Shown: positions 45,223 to 54,394, numbered from the stretch's first letter. The stretch is DNA of 64,000 nt from Chryseobacterium sp. VAUSW3 (GCF_002205795.1 NZ_NIUY01000001.1:1-64000), one strand, 5' to 3'. The notes: generated by a model from the sequence alone, not told the origin. A program made the numbers and translations.

Positions 45223-46950
45223 TTAAGATTCTGAGAAAACAATGCTGAAAAGTTGGTCGTATTTATCACCAAGTTTTCGCTTCAACCGCTGCCGTGACTT
45301 TTTCACCGCATCCTGGGTAATTCCCAGCAGTGCGGATATTTCCGACGAACTGAAACCCATTTTCTGGAGAAGAATAATCCTGAGATTTGCGTTTGTAATT
45401 TCTGGAAATTCGGTTTTCAGCGTTTGATAAAAATTGGGATATTCTTTCTGAAATTCGCGGCGGAACATCTGCCAGTTTTCTTCAGTCATTAAATGCGAAT
45501 CCAAGATCTCATGCAGCCTGCCGCTCTCTTCTTCAATGTGAGAGGATGCAGAATTTTTTATCTCCTCGATTTCCGCAGTTAGCTGTTTGATATGATAATT
45601 TTTGGTTTTGAGATACTCAATTTGTGCATGCAGCGTTTTTTGCGCTTGTAAAAGTTTTTCTTCGTACCTGTTTTTTTCCAGTTCATGTTCCTTTATTTTT
45701 GCATCGTAAATTTGCTGTCTTTTACGCTCTTTTCTTTTCGAATGAAAAAAATTGAAAGTCAGTAGAAATGCGACAAGAACTGCTATAAGTACTGCTGTTT
45801 TTGCAATGAGAGATTCCTTCTGTAAGTCTTCATCCACTTTCTGCATCTGCAGCTGATACTTTGCTTTTTGCGCCATAAGATTTGCGTGAATAAGCGGCAA
45901 AGCACCATCGGTAAGTTTAAGTGAATCTTCCAGAACTTTCATTTTTCTTCTGGCTGCAAGCTCTTCTCCAGTTCTGTTCTGCTTGCTGTAAATATCAAGT
46001 TTAAGCTTAATGATTTCAAGTTCATTATTCTGATAATACGGTTTGGTCTGGGCAATTGCTTCTGCCTTATCCGCAGCCGACTCTGCTTTTTTCCATTGTT
46101 GATCTTTTAAGAAAACTTTTGCTAGCACCGTGTAAGCAAACATCGTATTCTGGTCAGTTCCTAATTTTTCGGATATGGCAATGTCTTTTTCCAAGAGCTG
46201 AACCGCCTCTTTAAAATTTCCCTGTGTCTCCCGGATACGGCCAATATTACCGAGTGTTTTGGCGTAGCGGATGTCATCTTTAATAATTTTTGCAGTAACT
46301 GATGCCTGTACAAAATATTTTTCAGCATTTTTATAATCATTAGATGCAAAATAATATTGCCCGATGTTGTCTAAAATTTCGGCAAATTCTGAAGTGTTAC
46401 CTATTGTATGTTGCAAAGCTCTCCGGAGATAAATAATCGCCTCAGCGTTATCACCGATTGTTCCCATATAATAACCGATTCTCTTAAAAGAACTGGCGGG
46501 AAAAATCATCTCGCCGGGCGAAATACTCTCAATATGCCTTATTGCATTCAAATAAACAGGCAGCGCTTTGGTCATTTCACGGTAATTATAAAGACATTCG
46601 GCATAACACAGTTGAGTCCAAATAAGCAATGCAGGATCTTTCAGTTTATTTGCTTTTTTAATAGAACTCTCAAAATGCTTTTCAGCCGTAGGGGTAAATC
46701 CATCAAAAAGCTCTGCATATGCTTTTCCCATCAATGCTTGGTAAAGCACTTGATCTTTCATGAATTTACTTGTCTTTAATGGTTGAAGTATCTTACTAAA
46801 AGCTGCAGTGTCCCGCTGTGAAATTGCTTCTGAAGTTTTACTTTGCCACAGCTTTATGTCATTTTCGAAAGACCGGGGATCCACCGGCTGCGCCAAAAAA
46901 TAAAACTTATTCAGAAAAAAAAGAAAAAAAAGGAGATAAAAGTTTTTCAT
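45223..46950 (-). CDS. Membrane-anchored TPR regulator with C-terminal HTH
   Basis: A 575-residue protein. Signal peptide or first helix at 1-20, then TPR-type helical repeats to about 340 (NIGRIRETQGNFKEAVQLLEKDI is one clear repeat), a membrane helix at about 384-404 (KTAVLIAVLVAFLLTFNFF), a coiled coil to about 480, and a LuxR/GerE-like helix-turn-helix at about 525-565 (NANLRIILLQKMGFSSSEISALLGITQDAVKKSRQRLKRKLG). This layout is a common Bacteroidota one-component sensor: TPR part in the periplasm, DNA-binding part in the cytoplasm. It diverges from the three secreted paralogues at 47148-49609 and is likely to control them; the signal it senses is unknown. Confidence 0.85.
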   Translation of the reverse strand: MKNFYLLFFLFFLNKFYFLAQPVDPRSFENDIKLWQSKTSEAISQRDTAAFSKILQPLKTSKFMKDQVLYQALMGKAYAELFDGFTPTAEKHFESSIKKANKLKDPALLIWTQLCYAECLYNYREMTKALPVYLNAIRHIESISPGEMIFPASSFKRIGYYMGTIGDNAEAIIYLRRALQHTIGNTSEFAEILDNIGQYYFASNDYKNAEKYFVQASVTAKIIKDDIRYAKTLGNIGRIRETQGNFKEAVQLLEKDIAISEKLGTDQNTMFAYTVLAKVFLKDQQWKKAESAADKAEAIAQTKPYYQNNELEIIKLKLDIYSKQNRTGEELAARRKMKVLEDSLKLTDGALPLIHANLMAQKAKYQLQMQKVDEDLQKESLIAKTAVLIAVLVAFLLTFNFFHSKRKERKRQQIYDAKIKEHELEKNRYEEKLLQAQKTLHAQIEYLKTKNYHIKQLTAEIEEIKNSASSHIEEESGRLHEILDSHLMTEENWQMFRREFQKEYPNFYQTLKTEFPEITNANLRIILLQKMGFSSSEISALLGITQDAVKKSRQRLKRKLGDKYDQLFSIVFSES

Positions 46951-47009
46951 TCAGCGGATATCGGTGATCGTTAAAGGTTAGTCTAAATAAGCAACTGGTA
47001 AGGGTTGAG

Positions 47010-47029
47010 GATTTATAAACGTATAAATC
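47010..47029. promoter_or_regulatory. 20-base palindrome, candidate operator
   Basis: GATTTATA-AACG-TATAAATC, perfect 8-base arms with a 4-base centre. It lies in the 197-base gap between the divergent TPR regulator and the first paralogue, about 60 bases from the regulator start and 90 from the -7 box TATATTTG (47120-47127). It is AT-rich, so chance is possible. Confidence 0.35.
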
Positions 47030-47147
47030 TATTAAAAAAAAGTCACAATTCAATCGCTTATTACGTTTTACATAATAAAATTAGGGTGTTTTAACCATAT
47101 AAGTATTAAAAAGTATAAATATATTTGCAATAACACAAAAACACAAC

Positions 47148-47957
47148 ATGATGAAATTAAATTTAGTGCCAGGGTTCCTGGTCGCTTGTGCATTCTGCTA
47201 TGCGCAGATTGGCATCGGCTCGAACGTCACCACTTTCGATGATTCGGAAGTTCTGAAAATTGTTTCTGCCAATAAAGGTGTCCTTCTCCCAAATGTCTTT
47301 ATCCCTGATCTCAACAGCGCCGCACCCGTAGTGAATCCCGCTAATTCGCTTGTGGTGTACAATACGAACGCCAGTACGGGAAAAGGATTTTACTTTTGGA
47401 AAGACAATAAATGGAACCCATCTTTGGATACGGCAAACATTTATAAATATTTAGGAATAGTCCGTTCCGAGTCGGCAGTTTCTACAGGTGGAGTTAATGA
47501 CGGTACACCGATAACTGGCGTATCCTACACTATGGGTGAGGCACCCTCTGTTCATGATTTTCAACTTATTCCTGGTTTATCAAAGGCGATTTCGATTTAC
47601 TCTCCTCAAAATACAATTTCGGTTTCCGGAAGTGGTATTGTACAGGTAAATTCGGCGGCCTCAGAGAACACCTTTATGTCGTATTCAATTGCACTTTTTG
47701 TGGATTCTCAGTTAGCCGGTGTGCGAAACTTTATTATTAACGGTAATGAAAACTGTTTGTACAATGATTTCAATGTTTATTTTAACATTAACAATCTGGG
47801 CGTTGGGAATCATCTGATTGAGTTGAGAGAAACATTAAGGGTAACTGAGGTGGCAACCCAAAGCATCACCTTTGGATCTAAACATTCCGCATGCAACAAC
47901 CTTAGTCCATTAATGGACAAGTCGATCATGACCGTACAAACTTCTGAAAAACCGTAA
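47148..47957 (+). CDS. Secreted paralogue A of a three-gene operon
   Basis: A 269-residue exported protein: signal peptide 1-19 (ending CYA-Q). The N-terminal half carries the pattern V-L-x-I-x-S-A-N-K-G-V-L-L-P followed by LVVYNT and GFYFWKDNKWN (about 33-88), a widespread Bacteroidota surface-protein module. The C-terminal half is beta-rich with two conserved Cys (NENC near 204 and HSAC near 247) that may form a disulfide, and a GVGNHLIEL motif. No type IX sorting domain is seen. It is the first of three paralogues sharing this layout. A -7 box TATATTTG lies at 47120-47127. Function is unknown; adhesin or matrix roles are only guesses. Confidence 0.75.
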   Translation: MMKLNLVPGFLVACAFCYAQIGIGSNVTTFDDSEVLKIVSANKGVLLPNVFIPDLNSAAPVVNPANSLVVYNTNASTGKGFYFWKDNKWNPSLDTANIYKYLGIVRSESAVSTGGVNDGTPITGVSYTMGEAPSVHDFQLIPGLSKAISIYSPQNTISVSGSGIVQVNSAASENTFMSYSIALFVDSQLAGVRNFIINGNENCLYNDFNVYFNINNLGVGNHLIELRETLRVTEVATQSITFGSKHSACNNLSPLMDKSIMTVQTSEKP

Positions 47958-47966
47958 AAATTTACT

Positions 47967-48800
47967 ATGAAAAATCTATATTTACTAATGCTGATCATGG
48001 CATCATACACGTTTTTCGCACAGGTAGGAATTAATACCAGAACTCCACATCCATCTGCAAGTTTAGACATTCGTTCAAGCAATAAAGGTGTTTCTTTTCC
48101 TCAGGTTTCATTACAAAACAGAAATGACGTCTCGACAATACCCAATCCTAAAGAATCACTCATCATCTATAATACCAACAATGCAATCGGTGGAAAAGAA
48201 GGATTTTATTATTGGAATCAAACAAAATGGGAATATTTGTTTACCGACATTAATCAGGAAAGCCTGATGAATCAAATGAAATACTATTCATCTAATTCAT
48301 CAACGGCTTTTACATTCACCAGAACTTCTCCTAATCAATTCTTAGGGCATCTGGCCCATGTTCCAGGTGAAACATTAAATACAGCCCAATGGACCGTTAT
48401 ACCAGGTCTTACAAAGTCTATTGTGATTGACAGAACTCAAAATGATTTATTGCTTAATATTAATGGTATGTATCAGGCAAGCAATACCTCCGCTAACAAT
48501 ACCGGTGGGGTTTCCTCGACTATCGGCTTTTTTGTTGATGATAAACTTATAGATGTTAAACCCCTCTATCTTGATTTTCAGTCAGCATGTTCATACAGAC
48601 AGTTTATGATATATAGTATTGCGAAAAATTTAAGTCCAGGTAATCACACGGTGAAATTTGCGATACGGAATATTTCAGCACCTAACATCAGCGGACTAAC
48701 AGTGACCTACGGTGCGCCAAATAGTTCATGCAGTTCATTAACCGGTTTCGAATCAGCAATGAGCAGTACCATTACAATCAATCAACCTTATTCTTTTTAG
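47967..48800 (+). CDS. Secreted paralogue B of a three-gene operon
   Basis: A 277-residue exported protein with signal peptide 1-18 (ending FFA-Q) and the same two-part layout as its neighbours: SASLDIRSSNKGVSFPQVSL, SLIIYNTNNAIGGKEGFYYWNQTKW in the first half, then LSPGNHTVKFAIR and two Cys (SAC and SSC) in the second. It starts 9 bases after paralogue A stops. Divergence among the three is high, but the order of motifs is fixed, so duplication is old. No enzyme motif is present. Confidence 0.75.
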   Translation: MKNLYLLMLIMASYTFFAQVGINTRTPHPSASLDIRSSNKGVSFPQVSLQNRNDVSTIPNPKESLIIYNTNNAIGGKEGFYYWNQTKWEYLFTDINQESLMNQMKYYSSNSSTAFTFTRTSPNQFLGHLAHVPGETLNTAQWTVIPGLTKSIVIDRTQNDLLLNINGMYQASNTSANNTGGVSSTIGFFVDDKLIDVKPLYLDFQSACSYRQFMIYSIAKNLSPGNHTVKFAIRNISAPNISGLTVTYGAPNSSCSSLTGFESAMSSTITINQPYSF

Positions 48801-48802
48801 TT

Positions 48803-49609
48803 ATGAAAATTTTAACCCTCATATTTACCTATTGCCTGATGAGTTTTATAAAAATAAATGCACAGGTTCTCATTGCCACAAATACCTCAATTGTAAATGC
48901 TCCGGATCCTAGCGCGGTTCTACATATTGCAGATGATAAAAGAGGAGTTCTCTTTCCCGCTGTTGCCCTTAGCAGCAGTAGCGATATTGTTACAGTACCT
49001 ACCCCTGTACAAGGCTTACTCGTACAAAACACCACGACCAACAAACTCAATTTCTGGGATCAGGGAAAGTGGAACAAAACCTTTGAAATTGCAGATGGCT
49101 TGGCCATTATCAAGCAAACCGAAAACACTTCCGGCAACTCAACAGCAAGTACTACCATCAGTAATTTCCCTTCTACCATGCCGCTATTTTCGCTGAATAG
49201 CAATACAACTGGATGGACAAATTTAAATGCTACGACTACCATTACCATCACAAAAACAACAAATACCAATCTTATTATTGCTGAGGGGATGGCTCAAATT
49301 AATAATGCGAGCGACACCAATCAAAAATTTCAGTTTGCCGTTGGTGTATTTGTAAATGGCCAGCTAAAGCTAGCCAATAAATACACTTCATCGGGAAGAG
49401 ATTTTGTTTGTGACTGGAAAAAATTTAATCTTGCCGGCGTATTTAATGACTTGCCTATTGGAACACATACTGTATCGATTTACGGTAGAAATCTACCAGC
49501 AATTACAACTGGATATAACTCAATAACATATGGGGGCAACACCAGCAACTGTTCAAATATCAACAATGATATGGGAAGAATTTTTGTCACAGCACAGGTA
49601 ACTCAATAA
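48803..49609 (+). CDS. Secreted paralogue C of a three-gene operon
   Basis: A 268-residue exported protein: signal peptide 1-20 (ending INA-Q). It has PDPSAVLHIADDKRGVLFPAVAL and LLVQNTTTNKLNFWDQGKWN in the first half, then a Thr/Asn-rich linker, and LPIGTHTVSIYGR with two Cys (FVC and NC) near the end. ATG 48803 lies two bases after the stop of paralogue B; the frame is open further upstream but would skip the signal peptide. The middle is richer in Thr and Asn than the other two. It ends the operon; no clear terminator is seen right after it. Confidence 0.75.
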   Translation: MKILTLIFTYCLMSFIKINAQVLIATNTSIVNAPDPSAVLHIADDKRGVLFPAVALSSSSDIVTVPTPVQGLLVQNTTTNKLNFWDQGKWNKTFEIADGLAIIKQTENTSGNSTASTTISNFPSTMPLFSLNSNTTGWTNLNATTTITITKTTNTNLIIAEGMAQINNASDTNQKFQFAVGVFVNGQLKLANKYTSSGRDFVCDWKKFNLAGVFNDLPIGTHTVSIYGRNLPAITTGYNSITYGGNTSNCSNINNDMGRIFVTAQVTQ

Positions 49610-49692
49610 AATGAAGAGAGAGAATAAATCAATTTTGGATGAAAATACATTCAACAAATAACTCATAATCAATATATTAAACATTATTATGT

Positions 49693-49714
49693 TATTTGTC
49701 CCCTATTTGTCCCC
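49693..49714. repeat. Two tandem 11-base units, TATTTGTCCCC
   Basis: TATTTGTCCCC at 49693-49703 is repeated at 49704-49714, one helical turn apart, 33 bases upstream of a -7 box. The spacing suits a regulator site; nothing else supports this. Confidence 0.4.
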
Positions 49715-49746
49715 CCTATAATTTATGCTTTAAAGGCTCACCTTTA

Positions 49747-49754
49747 TATATTTG
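49747..49754 (+). promoter_or_regulatory. -7 box of a possible short transcript
   Basis: Perfect TATATTTG, about 80 bases before the hairpin terminator. No -33 TTTG is seen at the usual distance. Confidence 0.4.
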
Positions 49755-49802
49755 CAATACTTTATACGGAGCATCACAGTTATCAACTGAACAACAACAC
49801 AA

Positions 49803-49856
49803 ATGCTGGAAAGAAAATTAAGCTCCGAATTATTACTCCTCAGGTTAATGACCTGA
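49803..49856 (+). CDS. Possible 17-residue leucine-rich leader peptide
   Basis: ATG 49803 begins MLERKLSSELLLLRLMT, stop TGA at 49854-49856. Seven of 17 residues are Leu, four of them consecutive (TTA TTA CTC CTC). Codons 11-17 coincide with the stem and loop of the terminator at 49835-49865, so translation would open that hairpin. The arrangement resembles a leader peptide for attenuation, but the next gene (SGNH hydrolase) is not linked to leucine. It may instead be a chance ORF in a small RNA. Confidence 0.35.
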   Translation: MLERKLSSELLLLRLMT

Positions 49857-49865
49857 GGAGTTTTT
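49835..49865 (+). terminator. Terminator overlapping the short ORF
   Basis: ACTCCTCAGGT (49835-49845) pairs perfectly with ACCTGAGGAGT (49851-49861), loop TAATG, then a T run. It has the strongest stem in this gap. Confidence 0.85.
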
Positions 49866-49949
49866 ATTATAAATTAAATGACCTAAATTTGTTGTTCGTA
49901 TGTAAATGGATCGATTAAACAATCGATTTATCAACTCAATTCGCTCACA

Positions 49950-50609
49950 ATGAAAAAATTATTTTCAATATTTCTTATTACCGTTTTTCTCTCGGTTTCC
50001 GCACAGGACAAACCTGCTTTCTGGAACGAAATACAAGAATTTAAAACACTCAACGTAAAAGCGCCGCCACCAAAAAATGCAATTCTCTTGTTAGGCAGTT
50101 CTTCTTTCACCATGTGGAAAGATGTGGATCGCTATTTTCCCGAGCATATATTAATTAACCGGGGTTTTGGAGGTTCGAGTTTGTATGACTTAAATTTTTA
50201 TTCAGATGAACTTTTAGCACCTTACGCTCCCCGGCAAATTATAATTTACTGTGGAGAAAACGATTTCGCAGGCAACGAAAACCTGAAACCTAAAGAAGTC
50301 TTCAACCGATACAAAAATTTCTACTCAGAAATACGCAAATATTATCCAAATATTCCGGTGGCTTATGTATCGATTAAATTATCACCCAGCAGAAAAAATC
50401 TCTGGCCAAAATTTATTGCTACCAACGCAATGATTAAAAAGTTTATGGACCGAAAACCTAACGCTGAATATATTGATATCACTAAAGCGATGAACGGCCC
50501 CAACGGAAAAGTACGTGAAGATTTATTTCTGGAAGACATGCTCCACATGAAAGCCGAAGGTTACCAAATCTGGCAAAAAGAAATGGCTCCTTATCTCAGG
50601 AAGCCATAA
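49950..50609 (+). CDS. SGNH/GDSL-type hydrolase
   Basis: A 219-residue exported esterase-like protein. Signal peptide 1-18 (ending VSA-Q). The four SGNH blocks are present: LLGSSSFTMW (Ser), NRGFGGSSLYDL (Gly), YCGENDFAGNE (Asn) and DMLHMKAEGYQIW (Asp/His). It would hydrolyse an ester or acyl group on a glycan or lipid; the substrate is unknown. A -7 box TAAATTTG lies at 49884-49891. It converges with the DEAD-box helicase gene. Confidence 0.88.
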   Translation: MKKLFSIFLITVFLSVSAQDKPAFWNEIQEFKTLNVKAPPPKNAILLLGSSSFTMWKDVDRYFPEHILINRGFGGSSLYDLNFYSDELLAPYAPRQIIIYCGENDFAGNENLKPKEVFNRYKNFYSEIRKYYPNIPVAYVSIKLSPSRKNLWPKFIATNAMIKKFMDRKPNAEYIDITKAMNGPNGKVREDLFLEDMLHMKAEGYQIWQKEMAPYLRKP

Positions 50610-50651
50610 ATTAAAAACGCGTCTGCTTTAGAAATCTGCAGAAAACAGCAT

Positions 50652-52004
50652 TTATTTTTTCTTTTTTGCCTTAGCTTTCGCTTTTTGCTGGCCACGGTTT
50701 ACCCCTTTTGTTTTAGGAGGATTTCTTTTCGTAGGTCCGCCCCAGTTTTCTTTTTTGTTTTTGTCTTTTTTCTCGTGGAATGCGCCGCCGCCTGGTTCAA
50801 TCTTTACGGTATGTGCATTTTTCATCACGATTTCATCTTTTTCCGAAGGAATTTTCACGGGGTTAATTTTCACTTCTGAAGGAAATTCCTTAACCACAAC
50901 AGATTTATCCATCAGCAATTCGATGTCAAGAAGAAGAGTTTCTTCTTTTTTAGTCACAAATGATACCGAAATTCCATTTTTATCCGCTCTACCCGTACGC
51001 CCGATTCGATGAATATACTGTTCCGGAATTTCGGGAATTTCAAAATTAATCACATGCGTAATATCCGAAATATCAAGACCTCTCGCCATAATATCAGTAG
51101 TAATTAACCCACGGATTTCCTGATTTTCGAAGCTTCTCATCGCGTTGAGACGATAATTCTGAGATTTATTGGAGTGAATTACATCAAACTCATCAGGGAA
51201 AAGTTCTTCAATCTTCGTATAAAGATAATCGGCGTGTTTTTTATTGTTACAGAAAATCAACACTTTAGAAAAATCTTTGTCAGTATTAAGTAAATGTTCT
51301 AAAAGATTAATTTTCGTATTGAAATTCTCCACTTTATAGGCCAGCTGTTCTATTTTTTCAAGCGGAGTTCCGGATTTTGCAAGAGAAATTTCCACAGGAT
51401 TTGCAAAATATTCATCCAATACTTCGTCTACCGCTTCCGTCATTGTCGCGGAAAAAAGAATATTCTGTCTTTTTTCTCTCATCATCGTAAAAATATTCGC
51501 CAGCTGAGATTTAAAACCAAGATTCAGCATCTCATCAAATTCATCAACGATAAGCTTCTGAACTTCCTTCAGAGAGATGGCATTATCAATCGCCAAATCC
51601 ATGATGCGGCCCGGTGTCCCGATTAAAATATCGCACCCTCCATCGAACAGAAGTTTTTGGGTTTTGATGTTTACACCGCCATAAATTCCAATTACCCGGG
51701 CAGTTATATTTTGCGTAAGATTTTTGGTAATTTCAGTTACCTGCACCACCAGTTCTCTGGTAGGAACAAGGATTACTATGGTTGGATTTCCGTTTTTGTT
51801 GTATTTCCAGGTTTTTAAAACGGGCAGTAAATAAGCCAGCGTTTTTCCGGTTCCGGTTTGGGCAATACCCATCACATCGCGGCCTGAAAGTATAGGTTTT
51901 AGAGACTTTTCCTGAATCGGTGTCGGTTCAAATAAATTTGAATCTGCTAATACATTAAGAATTTTTTCCGGCAATTCGAAATCGGCAAAAGTGATTTTTT
52001 CCAT
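50652..52004 (-). CDS. DEAD-box ATP-dependent RNA helicase
   Basis: A 450-residue helicase. The Q motif region FADFELPEKILNVLADSNLFEPTPIQ, Walker A AQTGTGKT, GTPGRI, DEFD (a variant of DEAD), SAT, and HRIGRTGR are all present, so it should unwind RNA duplexes in ribosome assembly, mRNA decay or cold adaptation. The C-terminal 60 residues are a basic, Lys/Arg-rich tail (about 390-450). On the minus strand a -7 box TATCTTTG lies at 52016-52009, only four bases before the ATG, so the transcript may be leaderless. Confidence 0.93.
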   Translation of the reverse strand: MEKITFADFELPEKILNVLADSNLFEPTPIQEKSLKPILSGRDVMGIAQTGTGKTLAYLLPVLKTWKYNKNGNPTIVILVPTRELVVQVTEITKNLTQNITARVIGIYGGVNIKTQKLLFDGGCDILIGTPGRIMDLAIDNAISLKEVQKLIVDEFDEMLNLGFKSQLANIFTMMREKRQNILFSATMTEAVDEVLDEYFANPVEISLAKSGTPLEKIEQLAYKVENFNTKINLLEHLLNTDKDFSKVLIFCNNKKHADYLYTKIEELFPDEFDVIHSNKSQNYRLNAMRSFENQEIRGLITTDIMARGLDISDITHVINFEIPEIPEQYIHRIGRTGRADKNGISVSFVTKKEETLLLDIELLMDKSVVVKEFPSEVKINPVKIPSEKDEIVMKNAHTVKIEPGGGAFHEKKDKNKKENWGGPTKRNPPKTKGVNRGQQKAKAKAKKKK

Positions 52005-52008
52005 TTTG

Positions 52009-52016
52009 CAAAGATA
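52009..52016 (-). promoter_or_regulatory. -7 box next to the helicase start codon
   Basis: TATCTTTG on the minus strand ends four bases before ATG 52004. No -33 TTTG is seen at the usual distance. Confidence 0.4.
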
Positions 52017-52055
52017 TGTTTTTTAGAGGATTAAATTATTTTGTAATTTGGATGG

Positions 52056-52700
52056 ATGAAAAAGTATATTTTCTTACTCTCATTTTTTCTTTTTTCGTGT
52101 TCTGATAAAAAGGAAAAAAGTACTGAAATTTTAACTCCGGAATCTAACACTACTGAAATCACAGAACCGCTTCCGCAGGCTGAAAATGCTGCACTAACTA
52201 CATGGATAAGCTATTACAGAGAAACCAATCCCGATTTCAGTGCTGAAAAATTCGCTGTTACTACTACATCCCCAATCACTTATTACCCAAGTAACGTGAA
52301 GGTAATGAATGAAGAAGGTTTTAACGAAATCTACAAGCCGTTTTTCGTTTTCAGTGAAAGTAAAAACCAATATCTGGATTTCGACAGTTACCAATGGAAT
52401 ATTGCTGTGGACGGACGCGCAAGCTTCGAAGCCGATCAGGAAGTTGCATTAGTTGATTATAAAAATAAAAAGGCGCAGCGCATCGCATTTTTTGGTCCTT
52501 CCTATTCTGTCGAGGAAGCTTACTGGAAAGGCGATTCTGTTGCTGTTCTTCTGGGTAACTCTTACGAAAAAGTACCTTTTATGATGAAATACAATTTCAA
52601 AAAGAAAACCGTTGAAAATTTACAGTATCCCGATACTTTGAAATTCGACATTCCTTATTCCAAAGTAAGACTGCAGAAATTCGGGATTAAAACTGAATAA
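52056..52700 (+). CDS. Hypothetical lipoprotein
   Basis: A 214-residue lipoprotein with signal peptide and lipobox (FLFS-C15), then a Ser/Glu-rich linker. The rest shows mixed alpha and beta segments rich in Tyr, Phe and Asp, without a recognised family. It lies 51 bases from the divergent helicase start and converges with guaA. Function unknown. Confidence 0.7.
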   Translation: MKKYIFLLSFFLFSCSDKKEKSTEILTPESNTTEITEPLPQAENAALTTWISYYRETNPDFSAEKFAVTTTSPITYYPSNVKVMNEEGFNEIYKPFFVFSESKNQYLDFDSYQWNIAVDGRASFEADQEVALVDYKNKKAQRIAFFGPSYSVEEAYWKGDSVAVLLGNSYEKVPFMMKYNFKKKTVENLQYPDTLKFDIPYSKVRLQKFGIKTE

Positions 52701-52731
52701 AAAAACGCACCGGTTAGATGCGTTTCTATTT
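52699..52731. terminator. Weak bidirectional terminator between the lipoprotein and guaA
   Basis: AACGCA pairs with TGCGTT around a 9-base loop, flanked by A and T runs. Confidence 0.55.
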
Positions 52732-52733
52732 TC

Positions 52734-54263
52734 TTATTCCCATTCGATGGTTGCAGGTGGTTTGCTCGAAATATCATAGGCAATTCTGTTGATACCTTTC
52801 ACTTCGTTAATGATTCTGTTGGATACGTTTTCCAAGAATTCCCAAGGGAATTTACTGAATGTTGCTGTCATGAAATCCGTCGTATTAGCAGACCGAACGA
52901 CTGCAGTATATTCGTAAGTTCTTTCGTCGCCCATCACTCCGACAGATTTTACGGGAAGCAAAACCACAAACGCCTGAGAAACAGTTTCGTACAAATTATT
53001 CTTGTAGAGTTCTTCAATAAAAATATCATCGGCTTCCTGAAGGATTTTCACTTTTTCTTCATCTACTTCACCCAAAATCCTGATTCCTAATCCAGGTCCC
53101 GGGAAAGGATGACGATGAACCAAATGATGCGGTATACCAAGCTCCTCGCCTACTTTTCTTACTTCATCTTTAAATAATTCTCTCAAAGGTTCAAGCAATT
53201 CAAAATCCATTTCTTCGGGAAGTCCGCCCACATTGTGATGCGATTTAATTACTGCTGAAGGACCTTTCACCGACTGGCTTTCAATAACATCAGGATAGAT
53301 GGTACCTTGAGCGAGAAATTTTGCACCTTCTATTTTGTGAGATTCTTCATCAAAAACATTAACGAACTCGTTCCCGATAATTTTTCGCTTTGCTTCCGGA
53401 TCCGAAACACCTTTCAATTTGGCCATAAACCGATCTTTCGCATCGATCAATTTGATGTTCAAGTGAAAATGTTCCCCATAATTTTTCATCACTTTTTCAG
53501 CTTCATCTTTTCTTAAAAGACCGGTATCCACAAAAATACACTGCAACTGATCGCCGATGGCTTTATTAATTAAAACTGCAGCAACAGAGGAATCTACTCC
53601 ACCGGAAAGTCCAAGAATCACTTTTTGGTCACCAACTTTTTCTTTGATTTCGGCAACCGTTTTATCGATATAATTGGTGAGTTTCCAGTTTTTGGGAGCT
53701 TTACAGATATTGAATACGAAATTATCGATCATTCTTGCTCCTTCTTCCGTGTGGGATACTTCCGGGTGAAACTGAACGCAGTATATTTTCCGTGATTCAT
53801 CTGAAATGGCGGAAATAACATCGGTCATTCCATTAATATTAAAACCGTCGGGAACTGTTTCCACTTCGTCGAAATGGCTCATCCACACGGTTGAAAACCT
53901 GCTAATTCCCGAAAGAAGCGCATTGGATTTTTGGATCTGAAGTTTTGCTTTTCCGTATTCGCCTTTCTCGCCTTTTTTTACTTTACCGCCTAACAAATGG
54001 GTGGTAAGCTGCATTCCGTAACAGATTCCCAACACAGGAATTCCTTTTTCAAACAGCGCTTTATCAACCAAATGTGCGTTTTCAGCGTTCACCGAACTTG
54101 GTCCGCCAGACAAAATAATTCCAGAGGGATTGCGCGACAAAATTTCGTATAAAGGAGTGTCGAACGGAAGAACTTCAGAATAAACGCCAAGCTCGCGGAT
54201 TCGTCTGGCGATGAGTTGGTTATATTGTGACCCGAAGTCGAGGATAATGATACCGTTATTCAT
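52734..54263 (-). CDS. guaA: GMP synthase (glutamine-hydrolysing)
   Basis: A 509-residue enzyme making GMP from XMP, ATP and glutamine. The N-terminal class I glutaminase has Cys in GICYGMQL and His/Glu in [11 protein letters not shown]; the ATP-pyrophosphatase domain has [10 protein letters not shown], and the C-terminal dimerisation domain ends in [12 protein letters not shown]. It follows purD on the same strand after a 165-base gap with a terminator, so it is transcribed separately from the purine cluster. Length and order match the family. Confidence 0.97.
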   Translation of the reverse strand: MNNGIIILDFGSQYNQLIARRIRELGVYSEVLPFDTPLYEILSRNPSGIILSGGPSSVNAENAHLVDKALFEKGIPVLGICYGMQLTTHLLGGKVKKGEKGEYGKAKLQIQKSNALLSGISRFSTVWMSHFDEVETVPDGFNINGMTDVISAISDESRKIYCVQFHPEVSHTEEGARMIDNFVFNICKAPKNWKLTNYIDKTVAEIKEKVGDQKVILGLSGGVDSSVAAVLINKAIGDQLQCIFVDTGLLRKDEAEKVMKNYGEHFHLNIKLIDAKDRFMAKLKGVSDPEAKRKIIGNEFVNVFDEESHKIEGAKFLAQGTIYPDVIESQSVKGPSAVIKSHHNVGGLPEEMDFELLEPLRELFKDEVRKVGEELGIPHHLVHRHPFPGPGLGIRILGEVDEEKVKILQEADDIFIEELYKNNLYETVSQAFVVLLPVKSVGVMGDERTYEYTAVVRSANTTDFMTATFSKFPWEFLENVSNRIINEVKGINRIAYDISSKPPATIEWE

Positions 54264-54394
54264 GTATGATTTTTACTTTTTATGTTTTCCTTTTCGTGTA
54301 TAAGGAAAGAAAACGTTTTTATGACTTGATTTATTATTTTTCCAGAAAATCCTGACAAACAGATATTTATTTAAAAACCCCCAGGAAATGGTAG

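Larger units (their letters stand above)
49610..49949. other. Intergenic region with a possible short transcript
   Basis: This 340-base gap holds tandem repeats (49693-49714), a -7 box (49747-49754), a 17-residue ORF (49803-49856), a terminator (49835-49865) and a second -7 box for the SGNH gene (TAAATTTG, 49884-49891), each listed or noted separately. The rest is AT-rich with no gene seen. Confidence 0.6.
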
